From Molanna angustata (taxonomy: Eukaryota > Arthropoda > Insecta > Trichoptera > Molannidae): a DNA stretch of 64,000 nt. Shown here in pieces: positions 34,916-47,827 of this stretch. Each line of letters opens with the position of its first letter. Within the stretch, counting starts at the first letter, position 1. The stretch covers positions 446,001-510,000 of the forward strand of contig OY754964.1 of assembly GCA_963576475.1 (NCBI GenBank), written 5' to 3'. A model generated the notes under the pieces. The model did not search any database. It was not told where the DNA came from and was given only the letters and a program-made list of their open reading frames with translations. The position numbers and the translations under genes are program-made.

Positions 34916-36160
34916 TTTCTGCCAGGGAAAATAATTATAAAAAAAGAAATTGTAAGTATGTGTTACAAAAGTAAAAAATTACATATTTGAATAGAGATTG
35001 AACGTAAACATTATTCATAGGGTTGAATAAAAAACAAACATTATTCATTGGTTAAAAAATTGAATCGAATATTTTTATTTTCATTTGCAACTGTAAAAAT
35101 ATTCCAATGAAGGATATTACAGCAAGAGAAAATCCTATGTGTCAAGATAAATCTGACCCAAACAAACATTTTCAAAGCATTTGTGAATGTTGAGATGCGC
35201 ATTCTCAACAAGATATCATTTTCGCCGTACATCTTGAACGAGCTTCCAGATGCGCAATGCGCAAATTTGTGACTTTTTGCTTCGTTGGTTTACGTGCAAA
35301 TCGCCCCCCTTCTCGGCTAAAAGTTCAAGTTATTCGGCGACAACTATACCAAACATTGATATAATTAATAATATTTATTTTTGTTGAAATTTCTGTCAAC
35401 CACATTACTGAGTGATGCCGCATCGACGTTTTTATTTGTATCCAATAATGTTACTCTCCCTTTCCGTAATTACTCCAATTTGACATCGACAAACGTCTAT
35501 ATTTTTCTTACCTGAAGCACATCCAGGACATAATTCTGAAATAAATCACCTTCCTAAGGATGGATTGGCTAATAAAAAATGTCGTTTGGCGCGCGGTTCA
35601 CGTTCAGCCGCGAATAAAATTTGTTCCAAGTTCGGTTAGAACCGAGAGCCAAACGTTCATTTATTATTTCCAGCCCATCCGAGTCTCTCTCCTTCCTTGG
35701 TTCGTGATATTCCCTATCCTTCCATCCTCTCCCCACTCGGTTGTGGTGAATTTAATAAAAGTTACGGTGGAAGGTATGAGATGGGTAAAGTCACTAACTG
35801 TCAATCATCACGCAACGCAGGCAGTGGAAGGTTCGATCAGAATTGAAAAAGAAACTGCACCACCTTCTAAATAGCTCAGTTTTAAGCTATGATGGTAATA
35901 AAATATATTTCCTTCGTCCGGAGCTTCGACAACGATATAATTTTATGGCTAAAATTTAGCGATTGATGGCCTATATGAAGCTTTATCTAGAGATGTAACA
36001 TTATTGGTACTATGTATACGATGAAATACAGATTTTTGCAGTCAATAATCGATGTTTTCGATTATGTAACCGATAGGAGAGTCGCTTCTATCGAAATGTA
36101 GAGAATCGAGACACCAGTCTTAGGAGTAGTCTTTTGTTATTCCTTTACCAATATTGATAA
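34916..36160. other. Non-coding DNA
   Basis: I see no gene. The segment 35230-35330 is slightly GC-richer and contains GCGCAATGCGCAAA. An open frame at 35560-35874 lacks recognisable motifs or splice-supported structure. Confidence 0.45.
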
Positions 36161-37121
36161 TCTATATTATAAATTTGAATGTTTGTATCTATGTATCTAT
36201 ATATGTATGTATTGCATGCGCTCCTAAACCGCTCATCCGATTGCGATGAAACTTTGGTGAATTATCGAACGTATGCCCGGGATGATTTCTGGATTTAAAA
36301 AATTTTCTTCTTCATCGGGTATCAGGTCATTTTACATATGAAGGTGGACTATCCTGAGAACCGTTCATCCGATTGCAATGAAACTTTGGTGAATTGTCGA
36401 GCGTATGACCGGGACCTACTGAAGGGACGGGAGGTAATGAAGGGACGGTAGTAACTGAAGGGACGGGAGTAACCGAAGGGACGGGGGGAGTAACCGAAGG
36501 GGCGGGGGGAGTAACCGAAGGGACGGGGGGAGTAACCGAAGGGACGGGGGAGTAACCGAAGGGACGGGGGGAGTAACCGAAGGGACGGGGGGAGTAACCG
36601 AAGGGACGGGGGGAGTAACCGAAGGGACGGGGGGAGTAACCGAAGGGACGGGGGGAGTAACCGAAGGGACGGGGGGAGTAACCGAAGGGACGGGGGGAGT
36701 AACCGAAGGGACGGGGGGAGTAACCGAAGGGACGGGGGGAGCAACCGAAGGGACGGGGGGCGTAACCGAAGGGACGGGGGGAGTAACCGAAGGGACGGGA
36801 GTAACCGAAGGGACGGGAGTAACCGAAGGGACGGGAGTAACCGAAGGGACGGGAGTAACCGAAGAGACGGGAGTAACCGAAGGGACGGGAGGTACTGAAG
36901 GGACGGAAGGTACTGAAGGGACGGAAGGTACTGAAGGGACGGAAGGTACTGAAGGGACGGAAGGTACTGAAGGGACGGAAGGTACTGAAGGGACGGAAGG
37001 TACTGAAGGGACGGGAAGTACTGAAGGGATGGGAGGTATTGAAGAGTCTGAAGCGACGGGTGGTTATGGAGGACAATTTTTAATTATACAGGCAATACGA
37101 AGTTTGCCGGGGGTTTACTAG
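36161..37121 (+). mobile_element. Complete non-autonomous Helitron-like element, 961 bp
   Basis: The element starts TCTATATTATAAATTTGAAT after an A and ends GGTTTACTAG before a T, the expected A/T insertion context. A hairpin GGCAA-...-TTGCC (37091-37108) precedes the CTAG by ~10 bp. The 5' region has TCCGATTGCGATGAAACTTT, a word shared with element C at 32.34 and 48.72 kb and with 26.46 kb. The interior is mostly a G-rich minisatellite. There is no Rep/helicase gene, so any past movement needed a helper. Confidence 0.85.
36413..37070. repeat. 18/21-bp G-rich minisatellite inside the Helitron
   Basis: Units of 21 bp (AGTAACCGAAGGGACGGGGGG) repeat ~14 times, then shorten to 18-bp versions with GGGA and end with GGTACTGAAGGGACGGAA units. 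The G6 and GGG runs on the + strand fit a multi-site G-quadruplex pattern. Minus-strand frames encoding Pro/Arg/Phe/Gly repeats are artefacts. Confidence 0.95.
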
Positions 37122-37639
37122 TTATGTATATTAAAAAAAACTATTTTTGAACATAAATATTTGAATAAGCCATTACTTGAAATATAATCTCAAAAATTTC
37201 TGAGCAATCAGCATTTTTATTCAATATTTTCCTTCATGTACAATAATGTGTACAATGGCGAGTTTATTGCCATATGGAAATTTCTTCCAACCAACCAAAG
37301 CAACGTGGGGTCACAAATTGTATAGTGGTAGGTACATTAAATTTATTACAAAAAACAAAGATAAACACGTAACATAATTAAATGTAAAATCACAGCAACA
37401 AAGAAAGGAGGGAGATAGAGATTGTGAGATGTGAGAGAGTATGGGGAAGGAGGGTCAATTAAGAGTTATTAGACAGACAGGTATAACAGCTTTGTCTTTT
37501 CTTAAAAAGTTAATATCCCATAGTCTTGCTGATTGTTCTTCCAAAGAGGAATACAGAAATACAGTATAATTAATGGTAATAGCTAGCATAGACGTTTGCT
37601 CTTATAAATTTGATTATTGTTGTACATATATTTATTTCC
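37122..37639. other. Non-coding DNA
   Basis: Nothing was recognised. Confidence 0.5.
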
Positions 37640-37695
37640 TTTTATCAGGCGACCGTTTCGGCTGACTAGGTCCTTAACTTGTAAATTAAATACGT
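37640..37695 (-). other. Hammerhead-like motif fragment, minus strand
   Basis: The minus strand reads AAGTTAAGGACC, TAGTCAGCC, GAAACGGTCG. GAAACGGTCG is identical to the core at 849-858 and the upstream TTAAGGACC corresponds to TTGAAAAGGCC there. Stem II is reduced to GG/CC. Confidence 0.5.
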
Positions 37696-37831
37696 AGCTT
37701 AAAAATCAATCTTCTTTCGTTTAAAAAAACTTAGTATAGTGGAGTTCTACGCCATAAATATCATCAGAATTGACAATATTTATTTTTTAATTATTATGGA
37801 ACAATTTATGTAGCGGCATTTTTGCGATATC

Positions 37832-37998
37832 TCACCAGCACCCCTAGACAACGTGTCACGTCATGTCAACGTGTCGATAACTCAATGTATGGAAGTGACA
37901 GTTGCCAGTCACGTGACTGGCAACTGTCACTTCCATACATTGAGTTACCTTTTCTTGAGCTAAATGACACGTTATATAGGGGGGCTGGTTAGTAATTT
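37832..37998. mobile_element. Foldback element containing a perfect 70-bp palindrome
   Basis: Bases 37878-37947 form an uninterrupted palindrome centred on CAC/GTG, with arms beginning TAACTCAATGTATGGAAGTG. Outside it, CACCAGCACCCCTA--CAACGTGTCA and its inverted partner form imperfect outer arms, so the whole is a small foldback transposon. It is non-coding. Confidence 0.8.
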
Positions 37999-38481
37999 TG
38001 TGTCTATAATTGTGTAAAATTTAGAACATGAAATATCCAGTGGGGTTTTACTAACCAATATATCAAGTTTGTTGCGTCATTTTGAAAAAATAAAACAAAT
38101 GTTTATCAATAGTTGATTCGGAACAATTGCTAGAGAATAATCTTCTCGCATATGTTAACAAATAATGTGTTGATAATTTATTTCATTTTCATAATCTACA
38201 TCGGCCTACAAATAATTTGTTACTTTAATAAATCGGCCGATGTGTATAAATCGAAATTGTCACATCCCTGTTTGTATTTTTGATGTAAGGAAAATATCGG
38301 TTACAAGCCGTGATTTGAAAATAAATCCACCGGAATTTTCTTTTAATGCGATGTTAGCATATCAAAAAAAAAATACAGCTCTATAAACTTTTAAAAAATT
38401 ATGGTGTTAATTATTTGTTTTACGCCAAAAAAGATTATTTAGCCAGCATTTCTTTATTTTTTATTTGCTTCTTTACATTTT
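37999..38481. other. AT-rich DNA
   Basis: No gene. A small inverted pair CATCGGCC/GGCCGATG lies at ~38199-38241. Confidence 0.5.
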
Positions 38482-38845
38482 ACCATACATACCATGCATG
38501 TCCCTAGCGAGGTAAGCAGAGAGAATCGAGAGCATTACTCCTGCACACATTCCTGGCTTCCTTTACATTCATGCAACGTCTCATACATGCTCGTCGATTA
38601 TTCAAGTTTCGTATGTTTCCCTTTTTCAAAATATCATTCACTTAGTCATGCCATCCCTTCCTGGGGCGACCCGTGCTATTCCATCCATCTTTTACGCCCG
38701 TGTTTTTTTGGTCAGTCTTTCGTCATGCATTATTTCAATATGTCCAAACCACCTCAAGGCATTCAATTTAATTTTAATTATATCCACTGTATAGTTCTAT
38801 TACATACTATCTTTCTTTTATCTGAGTTTAGTAATTATTTATAAA
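38482..38845 (-). pseudogene. LINE 3' end, minus strand (56-kb family)
   Basis: The minus strand gives LNALRWFGHIEIMHDERLTK, then a GRDGMT segment, then a stop, and the same 3' end ending CATGCATGGTATG. The Trp codon that is a stop at 56526 and 20343 is intact here (TGG), but a TAA follows three codons later. Confidence 0.7.
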
Positions 38846-39574
38846 ACGTAAATACCAGTAACACAATTAAGAACTTACATAATTAAACTCGTTTATAAAA
38901 AATAAACACGATATAACAAAACAAAGTATTTTATTTAATTAATTAATAATAATATAATATGGAATTCTATTAATCAAGAATAAATATTATTATTGGCCGA
39001 TAATTTAAAAGTTTTGCTCCTGATTTAATGCAAACTTCATAACACAAATTTGTTTGAAGCGGTATATTGAATTTCCTTTCGCTGCGACCATTTATGTTTA
39101 GGTTATCATATCAACAGATGATTTGTTTCTTATTTTATGGGTCTTCCTATATTTTAAGCAAGTCCTATATTTTAATGTGATTTTCTTCTCCTCTACAACA
39201 CAGATTCACTTCTGTGATTCATTACATCCCTGATGGCGTGGTAGTAATTTATATTTTAATTATTCTTTTTCTATTGTCCACTGACTGTAATTTGTTAAGT
39301 ACCTGACCGATTTTTGAGCTAATCGCTCTCTCATCAGTCTAATTACAAGTTTATAATTTACTCAATTAGCGAATGTTTTGACCTGATCTCGGCCTTGAGT
39401 TTTATTATTCTCTGTGGTTTATACAATGGAATTCTAATCAAAAACTGTAATATTTAATATTTTGTGTAAGTACGTAAATTAGATTTTTTTACAATTTACA
39501 TATATAATAATATTCAGTTATTTAAAAGAAGAAAAAACTGGGAAAGAATGTATGATAAAGTAAGATGTCATAAA
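38846..39574. other. AT-rich DNA
   Basis: No feature is supported. Confidence 0.5.
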
Positions 39575-39775
39575 TAGAATGAAAGTGAACACGATGCTGA
39601 GACGCTTTGGCCACTCATAAAGTGGTCAAACATATGCAAAGCTGACAGGAATGGAACAAGAGGTCGGCGTCGTCCAATAAAGGAATGGCAGGACATTTTG
39701 AAAGACGAAAACGTAAGAAACTTGACTTGGTTCGTGTAAACAGTATAGTGCATAAAGCTAAAATAGACGATAGCG
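39575..39775 (+). pseudogene. LINE 3' fragment, plus strand (56-kb family)
   Basis: AATGAAAGTGAACACGATGC encodes the MKVNT start of the RWFGH region. Frames then shift, and a later piece encodes EWQDILKDENVRNLTWF. The Trp codon is intact. The copy is strongly decayed. Confidence 0.65.
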
Positions 39776-41299
39776 TGCGCGGCGCATATTCATCATCATG
39801 CGATGTTGTCAAATGACCCTTGACTGTCTTTGTCACTGTTCATCAACCTTAATGCCTCGCTCGACGGTGACACGCGGCAAGTAGCTACACAGTCATCATG
39901 TTCTGGTGTGGCACCCCTCAAATCCGTGAGGGGAGTAGGGCCTAACCAAGCATCAGATGTGGTGAAGGCTCATTTTTGAATCGCCAACACAAGTACTAAG
40001 GGATGAGGGAACCCCCCCGCCAACCTCTTGTCGGTACTTGATCCAAACTTCGTTTCGGCGGACCCCAACGATTGAGGTTGGCCTTTTATATACATATGGT
40101 TGGTAGTATAGTTACTTGTTTCGTCCGAAGAGCAGCCGCTCCGGGGATGAGCAAAGTTTAAAGCTCTATAACGTACTACTCCACTCCCCAATGAAGTGGA
40201 GTAGGAAACTGCGAAATCCTCTCAATGTCCTCTGTTCTTCCCCCACCACCACCCATTCTGCTTATGGGGACTAATAACGGCCCCTTGCAAAACTCTGAAA
40301 GAACACATAAAGAACATACGAAGAGTCCGGAGAACTCTAAAACCTTGCAGACACTGCACTTAATGTGCCAAAGAGAGATTATCATGTGGAAACAACTGGC
40401 TCACTGCTCAGTGATAGTGAAGATAATAGTGCACCGAATTTAAGACAGAAAGTCTTGAAAGCCCTAAAGTTGCTCTTCGTGGCTACAAGGTCCGCATGTC
40501 CAATGGGTCCAAAGAAATTCCCTCGGACATCGTCATAGGGTTCTCGTCGGAAAGTTGACACGGAGAAGTTAGTCTCGATGTCCACTATCATAATTTTTGC
40601 TTTTCAAATATGTGTGTATTTTTAATAAAATGCTTCACGGACATTTTCATTATTTGTAGAAATGTAAGGAACTCATGCGTCCTGATTATATCTATAACAT
40701 TTCTAGTTAATTTTGAGAACCTACAATCTAATTCTATTACGTTTATTAAAACAGTATAATATTGTATAGCGGAAGATATTTATGTTCATTATTACAATAT
40801 ACAAAGGTACCTATACATTAAATAAGGTAACTATGTAAATATGAACCTTATGATTATTGTATATCCTATTGTTGTCCTAATTACATTATTAGGATAAAGG
40901 TACTTAATTCTGGTTGTGATTTCATAACGACTATAAGAGCAACCACTACCTTCCTTATGCTTAGTGCTGACCCACAGTCTAGGAATAGCGTGATATCATG
41001 TACCTACTGTGCACTATGTGGGTTTAATCAAATTACTCTCTAGAACTAAGTATGTACATAGAACTTCCCTCGGTGTATTTTAATACAAGTCAGAAGTCAG
41101 TGGGCTTTTAATGGCAGCATTCTCCGATACTTGTAAAGTTTTAACGCTGCCAACTCCTCATGCAATATAATATCGTAAAGGATTCTGAGAAGTCGAACCC
41201 TGCAAAAATTAATCTTTCCCACGATAACTTCTTTGATCAATCATTATTTTGCATGCAGCGCAATTTGATTTAGACTTGGGCTATTCATTTAATATAAAG
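39776..41299. other. Non-coding DNA with a dispersed repeat
   Basis: Bases 40110-40230 share GAGCAGCCG-T-CGGGGATGA and ACTGCGAAATCCTCT with 59560-59670 in the same orientation, so a mobile family of unknown type is present. GC-richer sequence at 39890-40080 may belong to the same element. No protein-like frame was recognised. Confidence 0.55.
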
Positions 41300-41830
41300 G
41301 CTCATGAATATCCCTCACATACCTACTTAAGTACCATTTTGTCATTAATCTACTTTGATTAATAGGAAAGATATTAAATGATGCATATTATTGTACCAGT
41401 TTATGATTTTTAAGGAGAGCGTAATTTTTCTTTTGACAAACCACTTTCCAAATACTGAATTGGACTCATATGAATGTAAGATTTCAAATTTTAAGTTTCC
41501 TGAGCTTGGGGTCATTTTGAAATATTTGACAGTTAAAAAATTGAGAAGCACTATTCAGATATCCTTCAAAATCTAATGGAGTCTAAGCGAGCATTAGATA
41601 TACATATTTGCAAAATTTGAAATGAATCGAACGAGTACCTACTTTAGTCTATAATCGATAAAGTAAAATAAACACGCCTTACATACCACACAACACATAG
41701 CACACATACACAGATACATTGTGATGAAACTTTCAGAATACAATCTCAGCATAATACTAGTTTATAATCTGCAATAAAAAATAGCCTTAAAAATTGCGAA
41801 AACATAACTCCCCTCTATATCCTCTTGGGT
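41300..41830 (-). mobile_element. Repeat-family B, copy 2 (inverted)
   Basis: The minus strand carries the same ordered blocks as 18281-18800 and 43905-44400, including AAGTTTCATCACAATGTATC and CGCTTAGACTCCATTAGATT. Its upstream CTCACTTACCCAAGAGGATA is a block that is reduced in the 43.9-kb copy by a deletion. The terminal GTGGCCAAC part is missing. Confidence 0.75.
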
Positions 41831-42452
41831 AAGTGAGGAATAAAAAATATTCGACGATTATTTGTGTTTTTTTTTTAAGAATTATTCCGATCACATCAGT
41901 TTTATTTGAGAATATCATTTACCATAACGGGCCATTATTCTTTTTGACGAAGACAATATATCAATGTGATAGGGGAGGGGAGGTGTTATATGGTATGGTG
42001 CGGTGTATTGAAGGGAGTGTCCCGATAACATATTGTTGAAGATATGTCATGTGAGGATATAGACAACACGCACTCACGTCTCGGTGTTGTATGATTTAAT
42101 GCCTTGTACTTTACAAACAAACATACCCTACCCCTTACTTATGCTGGTTTTAGCTTTAAATATTTTATGGTTCAACGTGACTGGTTATTAATCTATACAT
42201 GAGCTGACATGTTGTATGTATTATATAGATAGATAATATATTATCTTTGACTTTCAGTTTTCATTATATTCGACCATTGTCCGCAATATTAACCGTCGTA
42301 CAATATTCAAGTTGATCAAATACAAACTTTCATTGGTTTGGTTCCGTGATCACTTTTGTTATTCAGTCTGAACATTCTTCCGTAGCAAATATTAATAAAA
42401 TCTCGGTTTATACTATAACGCTTCATACTGACGTGTTAAAATTGCAATTATC
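41831..42452. other. Non-coding DNA
   Basis: No gene was found. Confidence 0.5.
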
Positions 42453-42604
42453 TACTCTGAAGACTGTTATCTCCGAAAGTCACCTCTAATCAGGGTTCAT
42501 ATTATCCAATCGTTATTTATCTGATGTGGTATCCTTTTTCAGAAAAATCAGCTTTTATACTATGATGTAAATTAGGCTGCCGCTGGCTCTTGGTCTATTA
42601 AGAA
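42453..42604 (+). repeat. Dispersed repeat, copy 2 (first at 4.94 kb)
   Basis: Collinear with 4941-5074, with a ~15-bp insertion (TTATTTATCTGATG) relative to that copy. Confidence 0.75.
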
Positions 42605-42811
42605 TATTGAATGTACAAAGGTTACTAAACACACTTTATATGAATTAAAAAATTCTATTTTAATATGTTTTTTTTTTCTATATTAATTTCAAATCTTAGT
42701 TTGCATCTTATGTATGGTTTTTTTTAAATACATTTTGTTTTCGTTCACCATATTGTAGGTATATTACGTAAATGAATGCTGCAGGTGTAGTCGATTTATC
42801 AAAAGTAATTG
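42605..42811. other. AT-rich spacer
   Basis: Nothing was recognised. Confidence 0.5.
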
Positions 42812-43799
42812 TCCAACTGTCGATTTGTTCAGGAGAACTTTGTTCTCTTAACATATCGACAATGTATCAAGCCAGAATACGCGAGAATTGTATGGAGAGG
42901 TCTACTTTTTTCACGGCTTTTCCAACTTTGAAGTCAAAAAACACCAACTTAGAGGCTTCACAGCATATATGTTCCATACACGGATTTACTCAGAATTCGG
43001 AGTAGAACATTTCGTGTGTCTGTGTGTGTGTCTGTGTGTCCCCCCCCCCCTTATAACTTTTGATCCGCTCAATTTACAGAGCCTAAAATTTCAGAATATA
43101 TAAACAGTTACAGGCCTACAAAACTTTTATACTCGGAATTTTGAATTTTTGTTTCAGTCAGGGGTTATCAACTTTTGAATTTTTATTTTATTTTTCCATA
43201 TATCTCAGAAACCATAAAAGCTAGAACGCTGAAAATTGGTACAAACATAGACAAATATAAAATCTCAAATTAGTTTTTTCAAAAAAATTCCAGGGTTTCT
43301 CAAACATTTTTTATTAAGAAAAATATTTTTTTTATGATAAATTTATGAGTTTAACTGCCTATATTTCCAAAACTTTTACAATTATCGAAAAAAGCCGAAA
43401 CACCCCAACTAGATAATTTAATTTTCTATAAAAAATATTAACATTGTAGTAGAAGATCTCAATTTTTTTTAACAATTTTTTTAAAAATTGAATTTAGTGA
43501 CGACATCGCTTCATACATTTTGTATGGCAGTCGCCTATACACAATATGTAAGAAGACTTAATAGTTTGATACTTCATCTCCAAACAAACATACATACCAT
43601 CATGCTATTTTCATATTCTGGGTAGGAAAAAAGGATCTTCCTCCATACTATCCTATCTTGACATACATACCTACATATAAACAAAATATCTGAAAATATT
43701 CAATAATTTGTATTTATGGGTTTATAGTTTGGTACATATTCTTCAACTATACATACTATCGCTATCGACAGTTGGATCTCATGTGTTACATGCAACTAG
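42812..43799 (+). mobile_element. Non-autonomous Helitron-like element A, copy 2
   Basis: Starts TCCAACTGTCGATT and ends ATGCAACTAG followed by T, with the same CATGT-GTT-ACATG hairpin before the end. The left flank is G, not A. Internal blocks TTACTCAGAATTCGGAGTAG, CTTATAACTTTTGATCCGCT and TTGTTTCAGTCAGGGGTTAT are shared with copy 1. A TG/C-rich tract lies at ~43017-43050. It is non-coding. Confidence 0.8.
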
Positions 43800-43904
43800 T
43801 ATATTGATTAACTTCCCTTGTATGAAACATATATTTATTGAATATCTAACAAAACCTTTATTTAGCAAAATTGTTGTGTTCAATTAATTTTAATACTAAG
43901 CATT

Positions 43905-44400
43905 TTGTATTTTTACTCCTCACTAACCCAAGAGGGTATTTCATCACAATGTATCTGTGTGTGTATGTGTGTGTGTGCTATGTACGGCGTGTTTATTTTA
44001 CTTTATCGATTATAAACTAAAGTACTCGTTCGATTCTTTTCAAATTTTGCAAAAATGTATATCTAATACTCGCTTAGACCCCATTAGATTTTGAAGGATA
44101 TATGAATAGTGCTTATCAATTTTTTAACTGTCAAATATTTCAAAGTGATCCCAAGCTCAGGAAACTTAAAATTTGAAATTTTATTTTCAAATTGGTAAAA
44201 AGGCACATTAATTTCATAAAATGGCATTGAAAAGTTATCAAGTTTTCATAATAAAATATTTAAATAAAAAATAATTAAATAAATTCATTTCATGAAAATC
44301 CTGAATATTTTCCATACAAAATTTGAATACTTTATAGGATGACTTGTTATTGAGAAGTTTTGCGTTGGCCACAACCCACTCATTTTAATTAAATATCAAT
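43905..44400 (+). mobile_element. Repeat-family B, copy 3
   Basis: Begins near CCTCACTAACCCAAGAGGGT and ends GCGTTGGCCACAACCCACTC. Compared with the 41.5-kb copy it lacks the ~100 bp between the first block and ATTTCATCACAATG. Confidence 0.75.
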
Positions 44401-47019
44401 TTGGAATTAATATAGGTAATATATCATGCTTTTAATTAGTAATAATCTGTTTTCATCGAAATTCTTTGTATTATAATTAATAAACAAATACTTTGGAAAA
44501 AAATAATGGATGAATGATTTTGATAGATTTATTCTAGTTTATTGTTCTCAGAAAGATTTATACATCAGTAAATTAGTTTCTTGTGTTTTTTGTTCTCCTA
44601 TATCTTGTTTGTAATTTATTGTTTTTCTGTATTTTGTGTTATGTGAACATCACGAAAAAGGTTTTGTTGTTCTTTAGAACTTTTAGTCATGTTGGTAATT
44701 TTTTCTTTGTTGTTTGTCTTAGATTTACGTACCTACCCTTATGTATATTTGGAGACATTTTTACCAATTGAATTACTTTAAGCAATTTGATATATTACAA
44801 AATTCTCACAGTCTTAAAGTTTATAATCTCCTGAGTTATGCCTCTTCTGCTTCAACACAATTCATTTTTTTTACGATCCTTTGTATCTAAGTAATTTTGC
44901 ATCAAGATAGGTTATTAAATACCATATTTTTATCACTACCTAAATCCTTCATAATGTTAAATAATTCACAATGGCAACATGGCAAAAAAACGTTATACTT
45001 AAATTAATGTCGATTAGGTATATAGGCAAGTATATGGTATAATATAATAAGATATATACATACTTAATAAAGAAGAACGTAATGAGACCTTTTTTGTTCA
45101 AATCTCCCCAAAAAAATTGTAAAGTAGTACGGATGGCAAAAGGGAGTCACAAAAAGAATCTCTTCACGATCCGAACCGCAAAAAAAATTCCGCGTTGGCA
45201 AAGGTTGTCAAAGCTCATTATGAATGTTAATGGGTGACCACAACATGTGGGTCTTTTATAAAATATCGTTAAAAATATCTTCCCCGGGAGCGAATGGTGC
45301 CGTGACCAGGATAATCATCTTTATAGGATTCATGGCGAGTTTCCTGGATTTTACACGTTTGCCGTTTCTCGCTTCACCGTATCGTCATTTTATTATATTA
45401 TATTCTGTTGAATGTTGACCCATAAACACTACGTGTTTTGAACTAATCTATTCTTGACTATAATTTATTTTCAATGTTTTCTTGATAAAACATTAATGTA
45501 TGTATTTAACATACAAAAGTAGCCAATTTATAGCCAATAACTTTTTGAACTTCATAGATGGGTTGGTGGTACTAGCCGATGCTGCTGCGTTATTTATTTT
45601 ATTCTTTTAAATCCACATAAACAATACAGAATAACAATACGATTGTACAATTAATTATGCAACATAGACAATTTAGAATATGTTGGCACTGACAAAATGC
45701 TCCGAGAGGATACAATTTATTATAACATGAACAGAATCAGTTCTTACAACATGAAAACAATTTTCCAGTACCAACATACATACAGTGGATAAGAACTATT
45801 CCACTAAGTAGTGCTTGTGTCGGAATAGCTTTAGGTTCATTAATTTCAAACGACATAGTCCATAGTCCATTTGAGTACGTATCATTAAAATTATTTTTGT
45901 ATGGAATCTTAATGTAATGTAGTTAAAATAAATTAGATCGAATTCAAGTTTATTATAATCCTAAAGTTATATGAAATCACTAATGTACCTATTTTTATGA
46001 TATGTAATGGAAATATCTCTGTCGTGTATTTTTTCCTTAGTTTACGGATATATTCCCGCTGAAAGGGTGATACTGAATATCTAGGTACCTACATGTGTCT
46101 GTGTATAACGATGATATAGGAAACCAACTCGGTGTGAATCTCTTCTGGTTGGTGAACAGGAGGAAAGGAGAAGAGAGGGTGTGATGAGGTGCACGGCACG
46201 GCGCGGCGCTGTGTTAATAATATACTAAATGCTTCTCGGGCGCCTGGAATATAGGGCCCCCCGGAGTCCATAAGGTTTCCAGTATGTTGGGGCGGGTTTA
46301 GATCTCTGCCTTATAATATGAGGCCCAACCTGCTGGATAGGTGCTGCATTGCGTATGAGAAATATAATGTCGGGTACTACACTTAAATGTGCGTATACTT
46401 AGATTTATCAGCTTCCTCGGGAAACTATTTCAAATTTCAAGCACCTAGGTAATATAACGTATAGTTTTATGAATCATTATATTATAGCTGTTGCTGATTG
46501 TGATAATATTTCGACACTTTTAATTAAATTTCGTTTTATAGTATGTGGTGACGCTTAATAAATAATAATGTTTTACTAGACAAAATGAACGAATAATAGA
46601 CAAAATGAACGAACAAAATGAAGGAATCGTCAGCATAATATAGGGGTGTCAAATTATTGTGGCAACGTTGGATGAAATTCACGAAGGTCGAAATGACATA
46701 CTTCGTTGGTAGGTAGGTACGAGGCGCAATATTTTTTTATCTTGCGGGTTTATTTAGTTCCGTCGGGCGATCGTTGATTAATGATGGTGACACTCTTTAA
46801 AAACCTTCCGCAGTGAAAAGTCTACTGGTAATAATGTTGTATTGAGAAACATGAGTTTAGTAAGTAATAGGTATGTAAGTATATCTGCCTATATTAACAC
46901 CATTCGAACTATTCAAAAGTAATATATTTACAACAAATATTCTTTGAATTTTTGTTTAATTAAATGCAGCTATTAATTATTACAAATGATTTTGTTTTAA
47001 CCACGAATGAATTAATTAA
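44401..47019. other. Non-coding DNA
   Basis: No gene is supported. 45589-45770 resembles the reversed 3' UTR of an insect LINE (TTATTTATTTTATTC start). 46140-46340 is GC-richer, without a convincing frame. Confidence 0.45.
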
Positions 47020-47750
47020 TTAGTTGCATATAACACATGAGATCCATCTGTCAATGGCGATAGTACCTATGTATAGTTGAAGAATATGTACCCAACTATA
47101 AACATTTAAATATAAATTATCAAATATTTTAAGATATTTTGTTTTCTATACAAAACGTGAGATATGTATGTCAGGATAGGATAGCTTGATGGTATGTATG
47201 TTTGGAGATAAGGTATCAAACTATTGAGTCCCCGTAGTATATAGGTAGTGTATACTGCCATACAAATTGTATGAAACGATATCGTCACTAAATTAAATTT
47301 TTAGAAAAATCGTTAAAAAAAGTTTGAGATATACTACTAAAATGTATCAATTTTTTATAGAACATTAAATATCTAGTCGGGGTGATTCGGCGTTTTTCGA
47401 TATTTAAAAAAATTAAAATATAGGCAGTTAAACACATAATATTTTTTTTAAATAAAAAATGTTTAAGAATTTCCTGAACTACTTTAAAAAAATAAATTAT
47501 AAAGTTGATATTCCCTGACTGAAACACAAATTGAAATTCTGAGTATGAAAGTTTTGTAAGCTTAAAATTTTCTGTACTTTCTGAAATTTTATGCTCTGTG
47601 AGTCAAGCGGATCAAAAGATTTATCGGTTTTGACTAAAAAACACTATATAGGCCTGACCATACAAATCTCGCGTATCTTGTGTTATTACTGTCGATTCAT
47701 AAGTAAGATAAATAAATTCCCTGGGATTTGGACAGTTTTGAACAGTTGGA
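47020..47750 (-). mobile_element. Non-autonomous Helitron-like element A, copy 3 (inverted)
   Basis: On the minus strand it starts TCCAACTGTTCAAAA after an A and ends ATGCAACTAA before a T, so the terminal tetranucleotide is CTAA, still CTRR. The terminal hairpin has one changed base. Internal blocks match copies 1 and 2 with deletions. Confidence 0.75.
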
Positions 47751-47827
47751 TAAGATTGTTTCTTCGTCCGGACGGATGTCACACAAAGTCAACTACAAAT
47801 TTATCTAAAGTAATAAAGCAATCAAAA

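Noticed and set aside
36327..37076. Minus-strand Pro/Arg/Phe/Gly repeat protein
   Set aside because: It is a translation of the G-rich minisatellite inside a Helitron-like element.
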